Shown in pieces: positions 10,592 through 21,742 of a DNA stretch of 30,582 nt (position 1 is its first letter; each line of letters begins with the position of its first letter). A program made the position numbers and the translations under genes. This DNA comes from Utricularia gibba. Its lineage: Eukaryota; Streptophyta; Magnoliopsida; Lamiales; Lentibulariaceae. The notes under the pieces were generated by a model, which ran no database searches, had not been told where the DNA came from, and saw only the letters and a list, made by a program, of their open reading frames with translations. The DNA lies in contig NEEC01000339.1 in NCBI GenBank assembly GCA_002189035.1, forward strand, positions 1 to 30,582, in the 5' to 3' direction.

Positions 10592-11123
10592 CGTAAGACA
10601 CTTTTCGTTGTGGTTTGTTTTTAATATGTCCACAGTTATCGGACAAACGTAACTCCAAATTATACTACTTGGAGCACGAATAGGGCTTCCCAATGGTGTG
10701 CTATGAAGAGTTAGGATCTGCATGTTTTGGAAGAGGTGCTTCGTGGACCAGGATGTGCGACATAGTCATTTCATTGCGCATCACCATTCGGGGTGCAGCC
10801 TAAAAATCACACGTGCACTGGATTTGTTAAAAGTAAACATTTTGCATACCTGAGTATAAACAGTGTTGGGATAAGTGATGCCACGAAATTCATGATGTAA
10901 CATGTGACTTTTTTCCATCTTGATCGCATATCCGATGAAGTTTGACGCCATATGTTTTGGCTGTTGATTGATGCAATTAGTTGCCATGATACTTCTGATT
11001 CTTGATGCACCATTCCCTACACCATGTCTCTAGTGGCTATTTGATTCTTTTGCCGTGTATCCCATTTGCATCAATTTCGAGAACGAGAAGCACATTATTA
11101 AACGCAGCCACCAAGGAAGGACA
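10592..11123 (+). repeat. Satellite monomer 21 (mixed tract)
   Basis: 532 bp. TTATCGG, GTTAGGATCTG, CACTGGATTTG, AGTAAACATTTTGCATACC, GAGTATAAACAG. It is the first unit with GACGCCATATG. CCCTACACC and the CCCATTTGCAT end. Confidence 0.93.
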
Positions 11124-11657
11124 CGTAAGACACTTTTCGTTGTGGTTTGTTTTTAATATGTCCACAGTTTTGGACAAACGTAACTCCAAATTATACTACT
11201 TGGAGCACGAATAGGGCTTCCCAATGGTGTGCTATGAAGAGTTAGCATCTGCATGTTTTGGAAGAGGTGCTTCGTGGACCAGGATGTGCGACATAGTCAT
11301 TTCATTGCGCATCACCATTCGGGGTGCAGCCTAAAAATCACACGTGCACCGGATTTGTTAAAAATAAATATTTACGCATACCTGAGTATACAACAGTGTT
11401 GGGATAAGTGATGCCACGAAATTCATGATGTAACATGTGACTTTTTTCCATCTTGATCGCATATCCGATGAAGTTTGACACCATATTTTTTGGCTGTTGA
11501 TTGATGCAATTAGTTGCCATGATACTTCTGATTCTTGATACACCATTCCCATACACCATGTCTCTAGTGGCTATTTGATTCTTTTGCCGTGTATCCCATT
11601 TGCATCAATTTCGAGAACGAGAAGCACATTATTAAACGCAGCCACCAAGGAAGGACA
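11124..11657 (+). repeat. Satellite monomer 22 (beta)
   Basis: 534 bp. A private CAGTTTTGGACAA, GTTAGCATCTG, CACCGGATTTG, beta tract, CACCATATTTTTTGG (T for G in the usual CATATGTTTTGG), GATACACC. Confidence 0.93.
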
Positions 11658-12187
11658 CGTAAGACACTTTTCGTTGTGGTTTGTTTTTAATATGTCCACA
11701 GTTATCGGACAAACGTAACTCCAAATTATACTACTTGGAGCACGAATAGGGCTTCCCAATGGTGTGCTATGAAGAGTTAGCATCTGCATGTTTTGGAAGA
11801 GGTGCTTCGTGGACCAGGATGTGCGACATAGTCATTTCATTGCGCATCACCATTCGGGGTGCAGCCTAAAAATCACACGTGCACCGGATTTGTTAAAAAT
11901 AAATTTTTTACGCATATCCTGAGTATACAACAGTGTTGGGATAAGTGATGCCACGAAATTCATGATGTAATGTGACTTTTTTCCATCTTGATCGCATATC
12001 CGATGAAGTTTGACACGTTTTGGCTGTTGATTGATGCAATTAGTTGCCATGATACTTCTGATTCTTGATACACCATTCCCATACACCATGTCTCTAGTGG
12101 CTATTTGATTCTTTTGCCGTGTATCCCATTTGCATCAATTTCGAGAACGAGAAGCACATTATTAAACGCAGCCACCAAGGAAGGACA
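11658..12187 (+). repeat. Satellite monomer 23 (beta)
   Basis: 530 bp. TTATCGG, GTTAGCATCTG, CACCGGATTTG, AATAAATTTTTTACGC, GAGTATACAACAG. Two deletions are private: GATGTAATGTGAC (three bases lost) and GACACGTTTTGG (about five lost). Confidence 0.93.
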
Positions 12188-12717
12188 CGTAAGACACTTT
12201 TCGTTGTGGTTTGTTTTTAATATGTCCACAGTTATGGGACAAACGTAACTCCAAATTATACTTCTTGGAGCACGAATAGGGCTTCCCAATGGTGTGCTAT
12301 GAAGAGTTAGCATCTGCATGTTTTGGAAGAGGTGCTTCGTGGACCAGGATGTGCGATAGTCATTTCATTGCGCATCACCATTCGGGGTGCAGCCTAAAAA
12401 TCACACGTGCACCGGATTTGTTAAAAATAAAATATTTTGCATACCTGAGTATAAACAGTGTTGGGATAAGTGATGCCACGAAATTCATGATGTAACATGT
12501 GACTTTTTTCCATCTTGATCGCATATCCGATGAAGTTTGACACCATATTTTGGCTGTTGATTGATGCAATTAGTTGCTATGATACTTCTGATTCTTGATG
12601 CACCATTCCCTTACACCATGTCTCTAGTGGCTATTTGATTCTTTTGCCGTGTATCCCATTTGCATCAATTTCGAGAACGAGAAGCACATTATTAAACGCA
12701 GCCACCAAGGAAGGACA
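12188..12717 (+). repeat. Satellite monomer 24 (mixed, TTCTTGG marker)
   Basis: 530 bp. TTATGGG, TATACTTCTTGG, TGCGATAGTC with CA lost, CACCGGATTTG, AATAAAATATTTTGCATACC, GAGTATAAACAG, CACCATATTTTGG, CCCTTACACC. Confidence 0.93.
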
Positions 12718-13248
12718 CGTAAGACACTTTTCGTTGTGGTTTGTTTTTAATATGTCCACAGTTATGGGACAAACGTAACTCCAAATTATACTACTTGGAG
12801 CACGAATAGGGCTTCCCAATGGTGTGCTATGAAAGTTAGCATCTGCATGTTTTGGAAGAGGTGCTTCGTGGACCAGGATGTGCGACATAGTCATTTCATT
12901 GCGCATCACCATTCGGGTGCAGCCTAAAAATCACACGTGCACTGGATTCGTTAAAAGTAAACATTTTTGCGTACCTGGAGTATAAAGTGTTGGGATAAGT
13001 GATGCCACGAAATTCATGATGTAACATGTGACTTTTTTCCATCTTGATCGCATATCCGATGAAGTTTGACACCATATGTTTTGGCTGTTGATTGATGCAA
13101 TTAGTTGCCATGATACTTCTGATTCTTGATACACCATTCCCATACACCATGTCTCTAGTGGCTATTTGATTCTTTTGCCGTGTATCCCATTTGCATCAAT
13201 TTCGAGAACGAGAAGCACATTATTAAACGCAGCCACCAAGGAAGGACA
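12718..13248 (+). repeat. Satellite monomer 25 (alpha)
   Basis: 531 bp. TTATGGG, GAAAGTTAGCATCTG (one G lost), CACTGGATTCG, alpha tract ending in a shortened GGAGTATAAAGTG, GATACACC. Confidence 0.93.
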
Positions 13249-13782
13249 CGTAAGACACTTTTCGTTGTGGTTTGTTTTTAATATGTCCACAGTTATCGGA
13301 CAAACGTAACTCCATTATACTACTTGGAGCACGAATAGGGCTTCCCAATGGTGTGCTATGAAGAGTTAGGATCTGCATGTTTTGGAAGAGGTGCTTCGTG
13401 GACCAGGATGTGCGACATAGTCATTTCATTGCGCATCACCATTCGGGGTGCAGCCTAAAAATCACACGTGCACCGGATTCGTTAAAAATAAATATTTACG
13501 CATATCCTGAGTATACAACAGTGTTGGGATAAGTGATGCCACGAAATTCATGATGTAACATGTGACTTTTTTCCATCTTGATCGCATATCCGATGAAGTT
13601 TGACACCATACGTTTTGGCTGTTGATTGATGCAATTAGTTGCCATGATACTTCTGATTCTTGATGCACCATTCCCTTACACCATGTCTCTAGTGGCTATT
13701 TGATTCTTTTGCCGTGTATCCCATTTGCATCAATTTCGAGAACGAGAAGCACATTATTAAACGCAGCCACCAAGGAAGGACA
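13249..13782 (+). repeat. Satellite monomer 26 (beta)
   Basis: 534 bp. TTATCGG, ACTCCATTATAC with two A lost, GTTAGGATCTG, CACCGGATTCG (a combination of the two haplotypes), full beta tract, CACCATACG, CCCTTACACC. Confidence 0.93.
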
Positions 13783-14315
13783 CGTAAGACACTTTTCGTT
13801 GTGGTTTGTTTTTAATATGTCCACAGTTATGGGACAAACGTAACTCCAAATTATACTACTTGGAGCACGAATAGGGCTTCCCAATGGTGTGCTATGAAGA
13901 GTTAGCATCTGCATGTTTTGGAAGAGGTGCTTCGTGGACCAGGATGTGCGACATAGTCATTTCATTGCGCATCACCATTCGGGGTGCAGCCTAAAAATCA
14001 CACGTGCACTGGATTCGTTAAAAATAAAATTTTACGCATACCTGAGTATAAACAGTGTTGGGATAAGTGATGCCACGAAATTCATGATGTAACATGTGAC
14101 TTTTTTTCCATCTTGATCGCATATCCGATGAAGTTTGACACCATATTTTGGCTGTTGATTGATGCAATTAGTTGCCATGATACTTCTGATTCTTGATGCA
14201 CCATTCCCATACACCATGTCTCTAGTGGCTATTTGATTCTTTTGCCGTGTATCCCATTTGCATCAATTTCGAGAACGAGAAGCACATTATTAAACGCAGC
14301 CACCAAGGAAGGACA
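13783..14315 (+). repeat. Satellite monomer 27 (mixed tract)
   Basis: 533 bp. TTATGGG, GTTAGCATCTG, CACTGGATTCG, AATAAAATTTTACGC, GAGTATAAACAG, CACCATATTTTGG, CCCATTTGCAT. Confidence 0.93.
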
Positions 14316-14846
14316 CGTAAGACACTTTTCGTTGTGGTTTGTTTTTAATATGTCCACAGTTATGGGACAAACGTAACTCCAAATTATACTTCTTGGAGCA
14401 CGAATAGGGCTTCCCAATGGTGTGCTATGAAGAGTTAGCATCTGCATGTTTTGGAAGAGTGCTTCGTGGACCAGGATGTGCGACATAGTCATTTCATTGC
14501 GCATCACCATTCGGGGTGCAGCCTAAAAATCACACGTGCACCGGATTTGTTAAAAATAAATATTTACGCATACCTGAGTATAAACAGTGTTGGGATAAGT
14601 GATGCCACGAAATTCATGATGTAACATGTGACTTTTTTCCATCTTGATCGCATATCCGATGAAGTTTGACACCATATGTTTTGGCTGTTGATTGATGCAA
14701 TTAGTTGCCATGATACTTCTGATTCTTGATGCACCATTCCCATACACCATGTCTCTAGTGGCTATTTGATTCTTTTGCCGTGTATCTTTTGCATCAATTT
14801 CGAGAACGAGAAGCACATTATTAAACGCAGCCACCAAGGAAGGACA
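14316..14846 (+). repeat. Satellite monomer 28 (beta, TTCTTGG marker)
   Basis: 531 bp. TTATGGG, TATACTTCTTGG, GGAAGAGTGCTTCG, CACCGGATTTG, TAAATATTTACGC, GAGTATAAACAG, ATCTTTTGCAT. Confidence 0.93.
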
Positions 14847-15368
14847 CGTAAGACACTTTTCGTTGTGGTTTGTTTTAATATGTCCACAGTTATGGACAAA
14901 CGTAACTCCAAATTATACTTCTTGGAGCACGAATAGGGCTTCCCAATGGTGTGCTATGAAGTTAGCATCTGCATGTTTTTGGAAGAGTGCTTCGTGGACC
15001 AGGATGTGCGACATAGTCATTTCATTGCGCATCACCATTCGGGTGCAGCCTAAAAATCACACGTGCACCGGATTTGTTAAAAATAAATATTTACGCATAT
15101 CCTGAGTATAAAGTGTTGGGATAAGTGATGCCACGAAATTCATGATGTAACATGTGACTTTTTTCCATCTTGATCGCATATCCGATGATGTTTGACATAC
15201 GTTTTGGTGTTGATTGATGCAATTAGTTGCTATGATACTTCTGATTCTTGATGCACCATTCCCTTACACATGTCTCTAGTGGTTATTGATTCTTTTGCCG
15301 TGTATCCCATTTGCATCAATTTCGAGAACGAGAAGCACATTATTAAACGCAGCCACCAAGGAAGGACA
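14847..15368 (+). repeat. Satellite monomer 29 (beta, shortest copy)
   Basis: 522 bp, the shortest full unit. TATACTTCTTGG, GAAGTTAGCATCTG (AG lost), GGAAGAGTGC, beta tract with GAGTATAAAGTG, GATGATGTTTGACATACG, GGTGTTG. It has at least six private small deletions. GATGATG links it with S units 31, 37 and 44. Confidence 0.93.
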
Positions 15369-15894
15369 CGTAAGACACTTTTCGTTGTGTTTGTTTTTAA
15401 TATGTCCACAGTTATGGACAAACAAACTCCAAATTATACTACTTGGAGCACGAATAGGGCTTCCCAATGGTGTGCTATAAAGAGTTAGCATCTGCATGTT
15501 TTGGAAGAGGTGCTTCGTGGACCAGGATGTGCGACCTAGTCATTTCATTGCGCATCACCATTCGGGGTGCAGCCTAAAAATCACACGTGCACTGGATTCG
15601 TTAAAAGTAAACATTTTTGCGTACCTGGAGTATAATAGTGTTGGGATAAGTGATGCCACGAAATTCATGATGTAACATGTGACTTTTCCATCTTGATCGC
15701 ATATCCGATGAAGTTTGACACCATATGTTTTGGCTGTTGATTGATGCAATTAGTTGCATGATACTTTGATTCTTGATGCACCATTCCCTTACACCATGTC
15801 TCTAGTGGCTATTTGATTCTTTTGCCGTGTATCTTGTTTGCATCAATTTCGAGAACGAGAAGCACATATTAAACGCAGCCACCAAGGAAGGACA
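15369..15894 (+). repeat. Satellite monomer 30 (A-like)
   Basis: 526 bp. TTATGGACAAACAAACTCC, GTGCTATAAAGAG (private), GACCTAGTC with GCAGCCTAAAAA, alpha tract, GTTGCATGATACTTTGATT with two losses, CTTGTTTGCAT, CACATATT. It opens zone III. Confidence 0.93.
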
Positions 15895-16427
15895 CGTAAG
15901 ACACTTTTCGTTGTGGTTTGTTTTTAATATATCCACAGTTATCGGACAAACGAAACTCCAAATTTATACTACTTGGAGCTCGAATCGGGCTTCCCAATGG
16001 TGTGCTATGAAGAGTTAGGATCTGCATGTTTGGAAGAGGTGCTTCGTGGACCAGGATGTGCGACATAGTCATTTCATTGCGCATCACCATTCGGGGTGCA
16101 GCCGAAAAATCACACGTGCACTGGATTCGTTAAAAGTAAACATTTTTGCGTACCTGGTGTATAATAGTGTTGGGATAAGTGATGCCACGAAATTCATGAT
16201 GTAACATGTGACTTTTTTCCATCTTGATCGCATATCCGATGATGTTTGACGCCATACGTTTTGGAGTTGATTGATGCAATTAGTTGCTATGATACTTCTG
16301 ATTCTTGATGCACCATTCCCTTAGAACATGTCTCTAGTGGTTACTTGATTCTTTTGCCGTGTATCCCATTTGCATCAATTTCGAGAACGAGAAGCACATT
16401 ATTAAACGCAGCCACCAAGGAAGGACG
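15895..16427 (+). repeat. Satellite monomer 31 (first S unit)
   Basis: 533 bp. First GAGCTCGAATCGGG, with TTATCGG and CGAAACTCC. It also has GCAGCCGAAAA, alpha-prime (GGTGTATAATAG), GATGATGTTTGACGCCATACG and CCCTTAGAACATG. AATATATCC in place of AATATGTCC is private. Confidence 0.94.
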
Positions 16428-16957
16428 CGTAAGACACTTTTCGTTGTGGTTTTTTTTAATATGTCCACAGTTATGGGACAAACATAACTCCAAATTATAC
16501 TACTTGGAGCACGAATAGGGCTTCCCAATGGTGTGCTATGAAGAGTTAGCATCTGCATGTTTTGGAAGAGGTGCTTCGTGGACCAGGATGTGCGACCTAG
16601 TCATTTCATTGCGCATCACCATTCGGGTGCAGCCGAAAATCACACGTGCACTGGATTCGTTAAAAGTAAACATTTTTGCGTACCTGGAGTATAATAGTGT
16701 TGGGATAAGTGATGCCACGAAATTCATGATGTAACATGTGACTTTTTTCCATCTTGATCGCATATCCGATGAAGTTTGACACCATATGTTTTGGCTGTTG
16801 ATTGATTCAATTAGTTGCTATGATACTTCTGATTCTTGATGCACCATTCCCATACACCATGTCTTAGTGGCTATTTGATTCTTTTGCCGTGTATCTTGTT
16901 TGCATCAATTTCGAGAACGAAAAGCACATTATTAAACGCAGCCACCAAGGAAGGACA
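16428..16957 (+). repeat. Satellite monomer 32 (A, first MluI start)
   Basis: 530 bp. First CGCGTAAG start. GACCTAGTC, GCAGCCGAAAA, alpha tract, GATTGATTCAATT, CTTGTTTGCAT and ACGAAAAGCAC, the last shared only with unit 1. Confidence 0.93.
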
Positions 16958-17485
16958 CGTAAACACTTTTCGTTGTGGTTTGTTTTTAATATGTCCACAG
17001 TTATCGGACAAACGTAACTCCAATTATACTACTTGGAGCACGAATAGGGCTTCCCAATGGTGTGCTATGAAGAGTTAGGATCTGCATGTTTTGGAAGAGG
17101 TGCTTCGTGACCAGGATGTGCGACATAGTCATTTCATTGCGCATCACCATTCGGGTGCAGCCTAAAAATCACACGTGCACTGGATTCGTTAAAAGTAAAC
17201 ATTTTTGCGTACCTGAGTATAATAGTGTTGGGATAAGTGATGCCACGAAATTCATGATGTAACATGTGACTTTTTTCCATCTTGATCGCATATCCGATGA
17301 AGTTTGACACCATATGTTTTGGCAGTTGATTGATGCAATTAGTTGCTATGATACTTCTGATTCTTGATGCACCATTCCCTTACACCATGTCTCTAGTGGT
17401 TATTGATTCTTTTGCCGTGTATCCCATTTGCATCAATTTCGAGAACGAGAAGCACATTATTAAACGCAGCCACCAAGGAAGGACA
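16958..17485 (+). repeat. Satellite monomer 33 (alpha)
   Basis: 528 bp. CGTAAACAC start with one base lost, TTATCGG, GAGCACGAATAGGG, GTTAGGATCTG, CGTGACC, alpha tract, first TTGGCAGTTG, CCCTTACACC, GGTTATTGATTC. Confidence 0.93.
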
Positions 17486-18017
17486 CGTAAGACACTTTTC
17501 GTTGTGGTTTGTTTTTAATATGTCCAAAGTTATGGGACAAACGTAACTCCAAATTATACTACTTGGAGCACGAATAGGGCTTCCCAATGGTGTGCTATGA
17601 AGAGTTAGGATCTGCATGATTTGGAAGAGGTGCTTCGTGGACCAGGATGTGCGACATAGTCATTTCATTGCGCATCACCATTCGGGTGCAGCCTAAAAAT
17701 CACACGTGCACTGGATTTGTTAAAAGTAAATATTTACGCATATCCTGAGTATACAACAGTGTTGGGATAAGTGATGCCACGAAATTCATGATGTAACATG
17801 TGACTTTTTTCCATCTTGATCGCATATCCGATGAAGTTTGACGCCATATGTTTTGGCAGTTGATTGATGCAATTAGTTGCTATGATACTTCTGATTCTTG
17901 ATGCACCATTCCCTACACCATGTCTCTAGTGGTATTTGATTCTTTTGCCGTGTATCCATTTGCATCAATTTCGAGAACGAGAAGCACATTATTAAACGCA
18001 GCCACCAAGGAAGGACA
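17486..18017 (+). repeat. Satellite monomer 34 (M-like)
   Basis: 532 bp. First CCAAAGTTATGGG and GCATGATTTGG, CACTGGATTTG, beta tract, GACGCCATATG, TTGGCAGTTG. It starts with CACGTAAG, not the MluI form. Confidence 0.93.
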
Positions 18018-18548
18018 CGTAAGACACTTTTCGTTGTGGTTTGTTTTTAATATGTCCACAGTTATGGACAAACGTAACTCCAAATTATACTACTTGGAGC
18101 ACGAATAGGGCTTCCCAATGGTGTGCTATGAAGAGTTAGGATCTGCATGTTTGGAAGAGGTGCTTCGTGGACCAGGATGTGCGACATAGTCATTTCATTG
18201 CGCATCACCATTCGGGGTGCAGCCTAAAAATCACACGTGCACCGGATTTGTTAAAAATAAATATTTACGCATATCCTGAGTATACAACAGTGTTGGGATA
18301 AGTGATGCCACGAAATTCATGATGTAACATGTGACTTTTTTCCATCTTGATCGCATATCCGATGAAGTTTGACGCCATATGTTTTGGCAGTTGATTGATG
18401 CAATTAGTTGCTATGATACTTCTGATTCTTGATGCACCATTCCCTTACAACATGTCTCTAGTGGTATTGATTCTTTTGCCGTGTATCCATTTGCATCAAT
18501 TTCGAGAACGAGAAGCACATTATTAAACGCAGCCACCAAGGAAGGACG
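18018..18548 (+). repeat. Satellite monomer 35 (beta)
   Basis: 531 bp. TTATGGACAA, GTTAGGATCTG, CACCGGATTTG, full beta tract, GACGCCATATG, TTGGCAGTTG, CCCTTACAACATG, GGTATTGATTC. Confidence 0.93.
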
Positions 18549-19081
18549 CGTAAGACACTTTTCGTTGTGGTTTGTTTTTAATATGTCCAAGTTATGGGAC
18601 AAACGTAACTCCAAATTATACTACTTGGAGCACGAATAGGGCTTCCCAATGGTGTGCTATGAAGAGTTAGCATCTGCATGTTTTGGAAGAGGTGCTTCGT
18701 GGACCAGGATGTGCGACCTAGTCATTTCATTGCGCATCACCATTCGGGGTGCAGCCGAAAAAATCACACGTGCACTGGATTCGTTAAAAGTAAACATTTT
18801 TGCGTACCTGGAGTATAATAGTGTTGGGATAAGTGATGCCACGAAATTCATGATGTAACATGTGACTTTTTTCCATCTTGATCGCATATCCGATGAAGTT
18901 TGACACAATATGTTTCGGCTGTTGATTGATGCAATTAGTTGCTATGATACTTCTGATTCTTGATGCACCATTCCTTACACCATGTCTCTAGTGGCTATTT
19001 GATTCTTTTGCCGTGTATCTTGTTTGCATCAATTTCGAGAACGAGAAGCACAATATTAAACGCAGCCACCAAGGAAGGACA
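18549..19081 (+). repeat. Satellite monomer 36 (A)
   Basis: 533 bp. MluI start, CCAAGTTATGGG, GACCTAGTC, GCAGCCGAAAAAA, alpha tract, CACAATATGTTTCGG (shared with units 40 and 57), CTTGTTTGCAT, CACAATATT. Confidence 0.94.
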
Positions 19082-19612
19082 CGTAAGACACTTTTCGTTG
19101 TGGTTTGTTTTTAATATGTCCACAGTTATCGGACAAACGAAACTCCAAATTATACTACTTGGAGCTCGAATCGGGCTTCCCAATGGTGTGCTATGAAGAG
19201 TTAGGATCTGCATGTTTTGGAAGAGGTGCTTCGTGACCAGGATGTGCGACATAGTCATTTCATTGCGCATCACCATTCGGGGTGCAGCCTAAAAATCACA
19301 CGTGCACTGGATTCGTTAAAAGTAAACATTTTTGCGTACCTGGTGTATAATAGTGTTGGGATAAGTGATGCCACGAAATTCATGATGTAACATGTGACTT
19401 TTTTCCATCTTGGTCGCATATCCGATGATGTTTGACGCCATACGTTTTGGCAGTTGATTGATGCAATTAGTTGCTATGATACTTCTGATTCTTGATGCAC
19501 CATTCCCTTACAACATGTCTCTAGTGGTTTTGATTCTTTTGCCGTGTATCCCATTTGCATCAATTTCGAGAACGAGAAGCACATTATTAAACGCAGCCAC
19601 CAAGGAAGGACG
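19082..19612 (+). repeat. Satellite monomer 37 (S)
   Basis: 531 bp. TTATCGG, CGAAACTCC, GAGCTCGAATCGGG, CGTGACC, alpha-prime, CTTGGTCGCAT (shared only with unit 41), GATGATGTTTGACGCCATACG, TTGGCAGTTG. Confidence 0.94.
19162..19167. other. SacI-site palindrome GAGCTC marking S units (example in unit 37)
   Basis: GAGCTC replaces GAGCAC and is followed by GAATCGGG in place of GAATAGGG. The pair of changes always occurs together in the ten S-marked units, so they form one haplotype. It makes a natural diagnostic site for the higher-order repeat. Confidence 0.8.
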
Positions 19613-20146
19613 CGTAAGACACTTTTCGTTGTGGTTTGTTTTTAATATGTCCAAAGTTATGGGACAAACGTAACTCCAAATTATACTACTTGGAGCACGA
19701 ATAGGGCTTCCCAATGGTGTGCTATGAAGAGTTAGGATCTGCATGATTTGGAAGAGGTGCTTCGTGGACCAGGATGTGCGACATAGTCATTTCATTGCGC
19801 ATCACCATTCGGGGTGCAGCCTAAAAATCACACGTGCACCGGATTTGTTAAAAATAAATATTTACGCATATCCTGAGTATACAACAGTGTTGGGATAAGT
19901 GATGCCACGAAATTCATGATGTAACATGTGACTTTTTTCCATCTTGATCGCATATCCGATGAAGTTTGACGCCATACGTTTTGGCAGTTGATTGATGCAA
20001 TTAGTTGCTATGATACTTCTGATTCTTGATGCACCATTCCCATACACCATGTCTCTAGTGGCTATTTGATTCTTTTGCCGTGTATCCCATTTGCATCAAT
20101 TTCGAGAACGAGAAGCACATTATTAAACGCAGCCACCAAGGAAGGA
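19613..20146 (+). repeat. Satellite monomer 38 (M)
   Basis: 534 bp. MluI start, CCAAAGTTATGGG, GTTAGGATCTG, GCATGATTTGG, CACCGGATTTG, full beta tract, GACGCCATACG, TTGGCAGTTG, CCCATACACC. A typical M unit. Confidence 0.94.
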
Positions 20147-20677
20147 CGTAAGACACTTTTCGTTGTGGTTTTTTTTAATATGTCCACAGTTATGGACAAA
20201 CGTAACTCCAAATTATACTACTTGGAGCACGAATAGGGCTTCCCAATGGTGTGCTATGAAGAGTTAGGATCTGCATGATTTGGAAGAGGTGCTTCGTGGA
20301 CCAGGATGTGCGACATAGTCATTTCATTGCGCATCACCATTCGGGGTGCAGCCTAAAAATCACACGTGCACCGGATTTGTTAAAAATAAATTTTTACGCA
20401 TATCCTGAGTATACAACAGTGTTGGGATAAGTGATGCCACGAAATTCATGATGTAACATGTGACTTTTTTCCATCTTGATCGCATATCCGATGAAGTTTG
20501 ACGCATATGTTTTGGCTGTTGATTGATGCAATTAGTTGCTATGATACTTCTGATTCTTGATGCACCATTCCCTTACACATGTCTCTAGTGGTATTTGATT
20601 CTTTTGCCGTGTATCCCATTTGCATCAATTTCGAGAACGAGAAGCACATTATTAAACGCAGCCACCAAGGAAGGACA
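20147..20677 (+). repeat. Satellite monomer 39 (beta, fourth position)
   Basis: 531 bp. The start is preceded by GGA rather than GGACA or GGACG, TTATGGACAA, GCATGATTTGG, CACCGGATTTG, AATAAATTTTTACGC, GACGCATATG, TTGGCTGTTG, GGTATTTGATTC. Confidence 0.93.
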
Positions 20678-21211
20678 CGTAAGACACTTTTCGTTGTGGT
20701 TTGTTTTTAATATGTCCAAAGTTATGGGACAAACGTAACTCCAAATTATACTACTTGGAGCACGAATAGGGCTTCCCAATGGTGTGCTATGAAGAGTTAG
20801 GATCTGCATGTTTTGGAAGAGGTGCTTCGTGGACCAGGATGTGCGACCTAGTCATTTCATTGCGCATCACCATTCGGGGTGCAGCCGAAAAATCACACGT
20901 GCACTGGATTCGTTAAAAGTAAACATTTTTGCGTACCTGGAGTATAATAGTGTTGGGATAAGTGATGCCACGAAATTCATGATGTAACATGTGACTTTTT
21001 TCCATCTTGATCGCATATCCGATGAAGTTTGACACAATATGTTTCGGCTGTTGATTGATGCAATTAGTTGCTATGATACTTCTGATTCTTGATGCACCAT
21101 TCCCTTACACCATGTCTCTAGTGGCTATTTGATTCTTTTGCCGTGTATCTTGTTTGCATCAATTTCGAGAACGAGAAGCACAATATTAAACGCAGCCACC
21201 AAGGAAGGACA
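20678..21211 (+). repeat. Satellite monomer 40 (A)
   Basis: 534 bp. CCAAAGTTATGGG, GTTAGGATCTG, GACCTAGTC, GCAGCCGAAAAA, alpha tract, CACAATATGTTTCGG, CTTGTTTGCAT, CACAATATT. Confidence 0.94.
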
Positions 21212-21742
21212 CGTAAGACACTTTTCGTTGTGGTTTGTTTTTAATATGTCCACAGTTATCGGACAAACGAAACTCCAAATTATACTACTTGGAGCTCGAA
21301 TCGGGCTTCCCAATGGTGTGCTATGAAGAGTTAGGATCTGCATGTTTTGGAAGAGGTGCTTCGTGACCAGGATGTGCGACATAGTCATTTCATTGCGCAT
21401 CACCATTCGGGGTGCAGCCTAAAAATCACACGTGCACTGGATTCGTTAAAAGTAAACATTTTTGCGTACCTGGTGTATAATAGTGTTGGGATAAGTGATG
21501 CCACGAAATTCATGATGTAACATGTGACTTTTTTCCATCTTGGTCGCATATCCGATGAAGTTTGACGCCATATGTTTTGGCAGTTGATTGATGCAATTAG
21601 TTGCTATGATACTTCTGATTCTTGATGCACCATTCCCTTACACCATGTCTCTAGTGGCTATTGATTCTTTTGCCGTGTATCCCATTTGCATCAATTTCGA
21701 GAACGAGAAGCACATTATTAACGCAGCCACCAAGGAAGGACG
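21212..21742 (+). repeat. Satellite monomer 41 (S)
   Basis: 531 bp. It matches unit 37 by eye through CTTGGTCGCATATCCGATGA, then differs (GATGAAGTTTGACGCCATATG). It ends with CCCATTTGCAT and ATTATTAACGC. Confidence 0.94.

Larger units (their letters stand above)
6881..15368 (+). repeat. Array zone II (units 14-29), beta-tract units
   Basis: Most units pair CACCGGATTTG or CACTGGATTTG with the beta tract TAAATATTTACGC. Units 20 and 25 keep the alpha tract, and 15, 21, 24 and 27 are mixed. The TATACTTCTTGG marker occurs in units 15, 17, 19, 24, 28 and 29. The S and MluI markers are absent. Zone limits are drawn by eye and are approximate. Confidence 0.7.
16428..18548 (+). repeat. Four-unit block 32-35, early form of the higher-order repeat
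   Basis: The order is A-like unit 32 (MluI start, GACCTAGTC, GCCGAAAA), unit 33 (TTATCGG, CGTGACC but GAGCACGAATAGGG, so not S at that site), M-like unit 34 (CCAAAGTTATGGG, GCATGATTTGG, beta tract) and beta unit 35. The next MluI start is 2121 bp after the first. It resembles later blocks but lacks the SacI-type S marker. Confidence 0.6.
18549..20677 (+). repeat. Higher-order repeat block 1, units 36-39 (A-S-M-fourth)
   Basis: Unit 36 is A (GACCTAGTC, GCCGAAAAAA, CACAATATGTTTCGG), 37 is S (GAGCTCGAATCGGG, CGTGACC, GGTGTATAATAG), 38 is M (CGCGTAAG, GCATGATTTGG, beta tract) and 39 is a beta unit with a shortened start (GGACGTAAG). The 2129-bp block aligns in order with the next block but has one more monomer. 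Confidence 0.8.

Noticed and set aside
21129-21326. Identical 65-codon plus-strand frame in several S-containing stretches (also 22729-22926 and 24865-25062)
   Set aside because: Identity is explained by the higher-order repeat. The frame crosses an A/S unit junction, is broken in most other units, and has no recognisable start context or domain.
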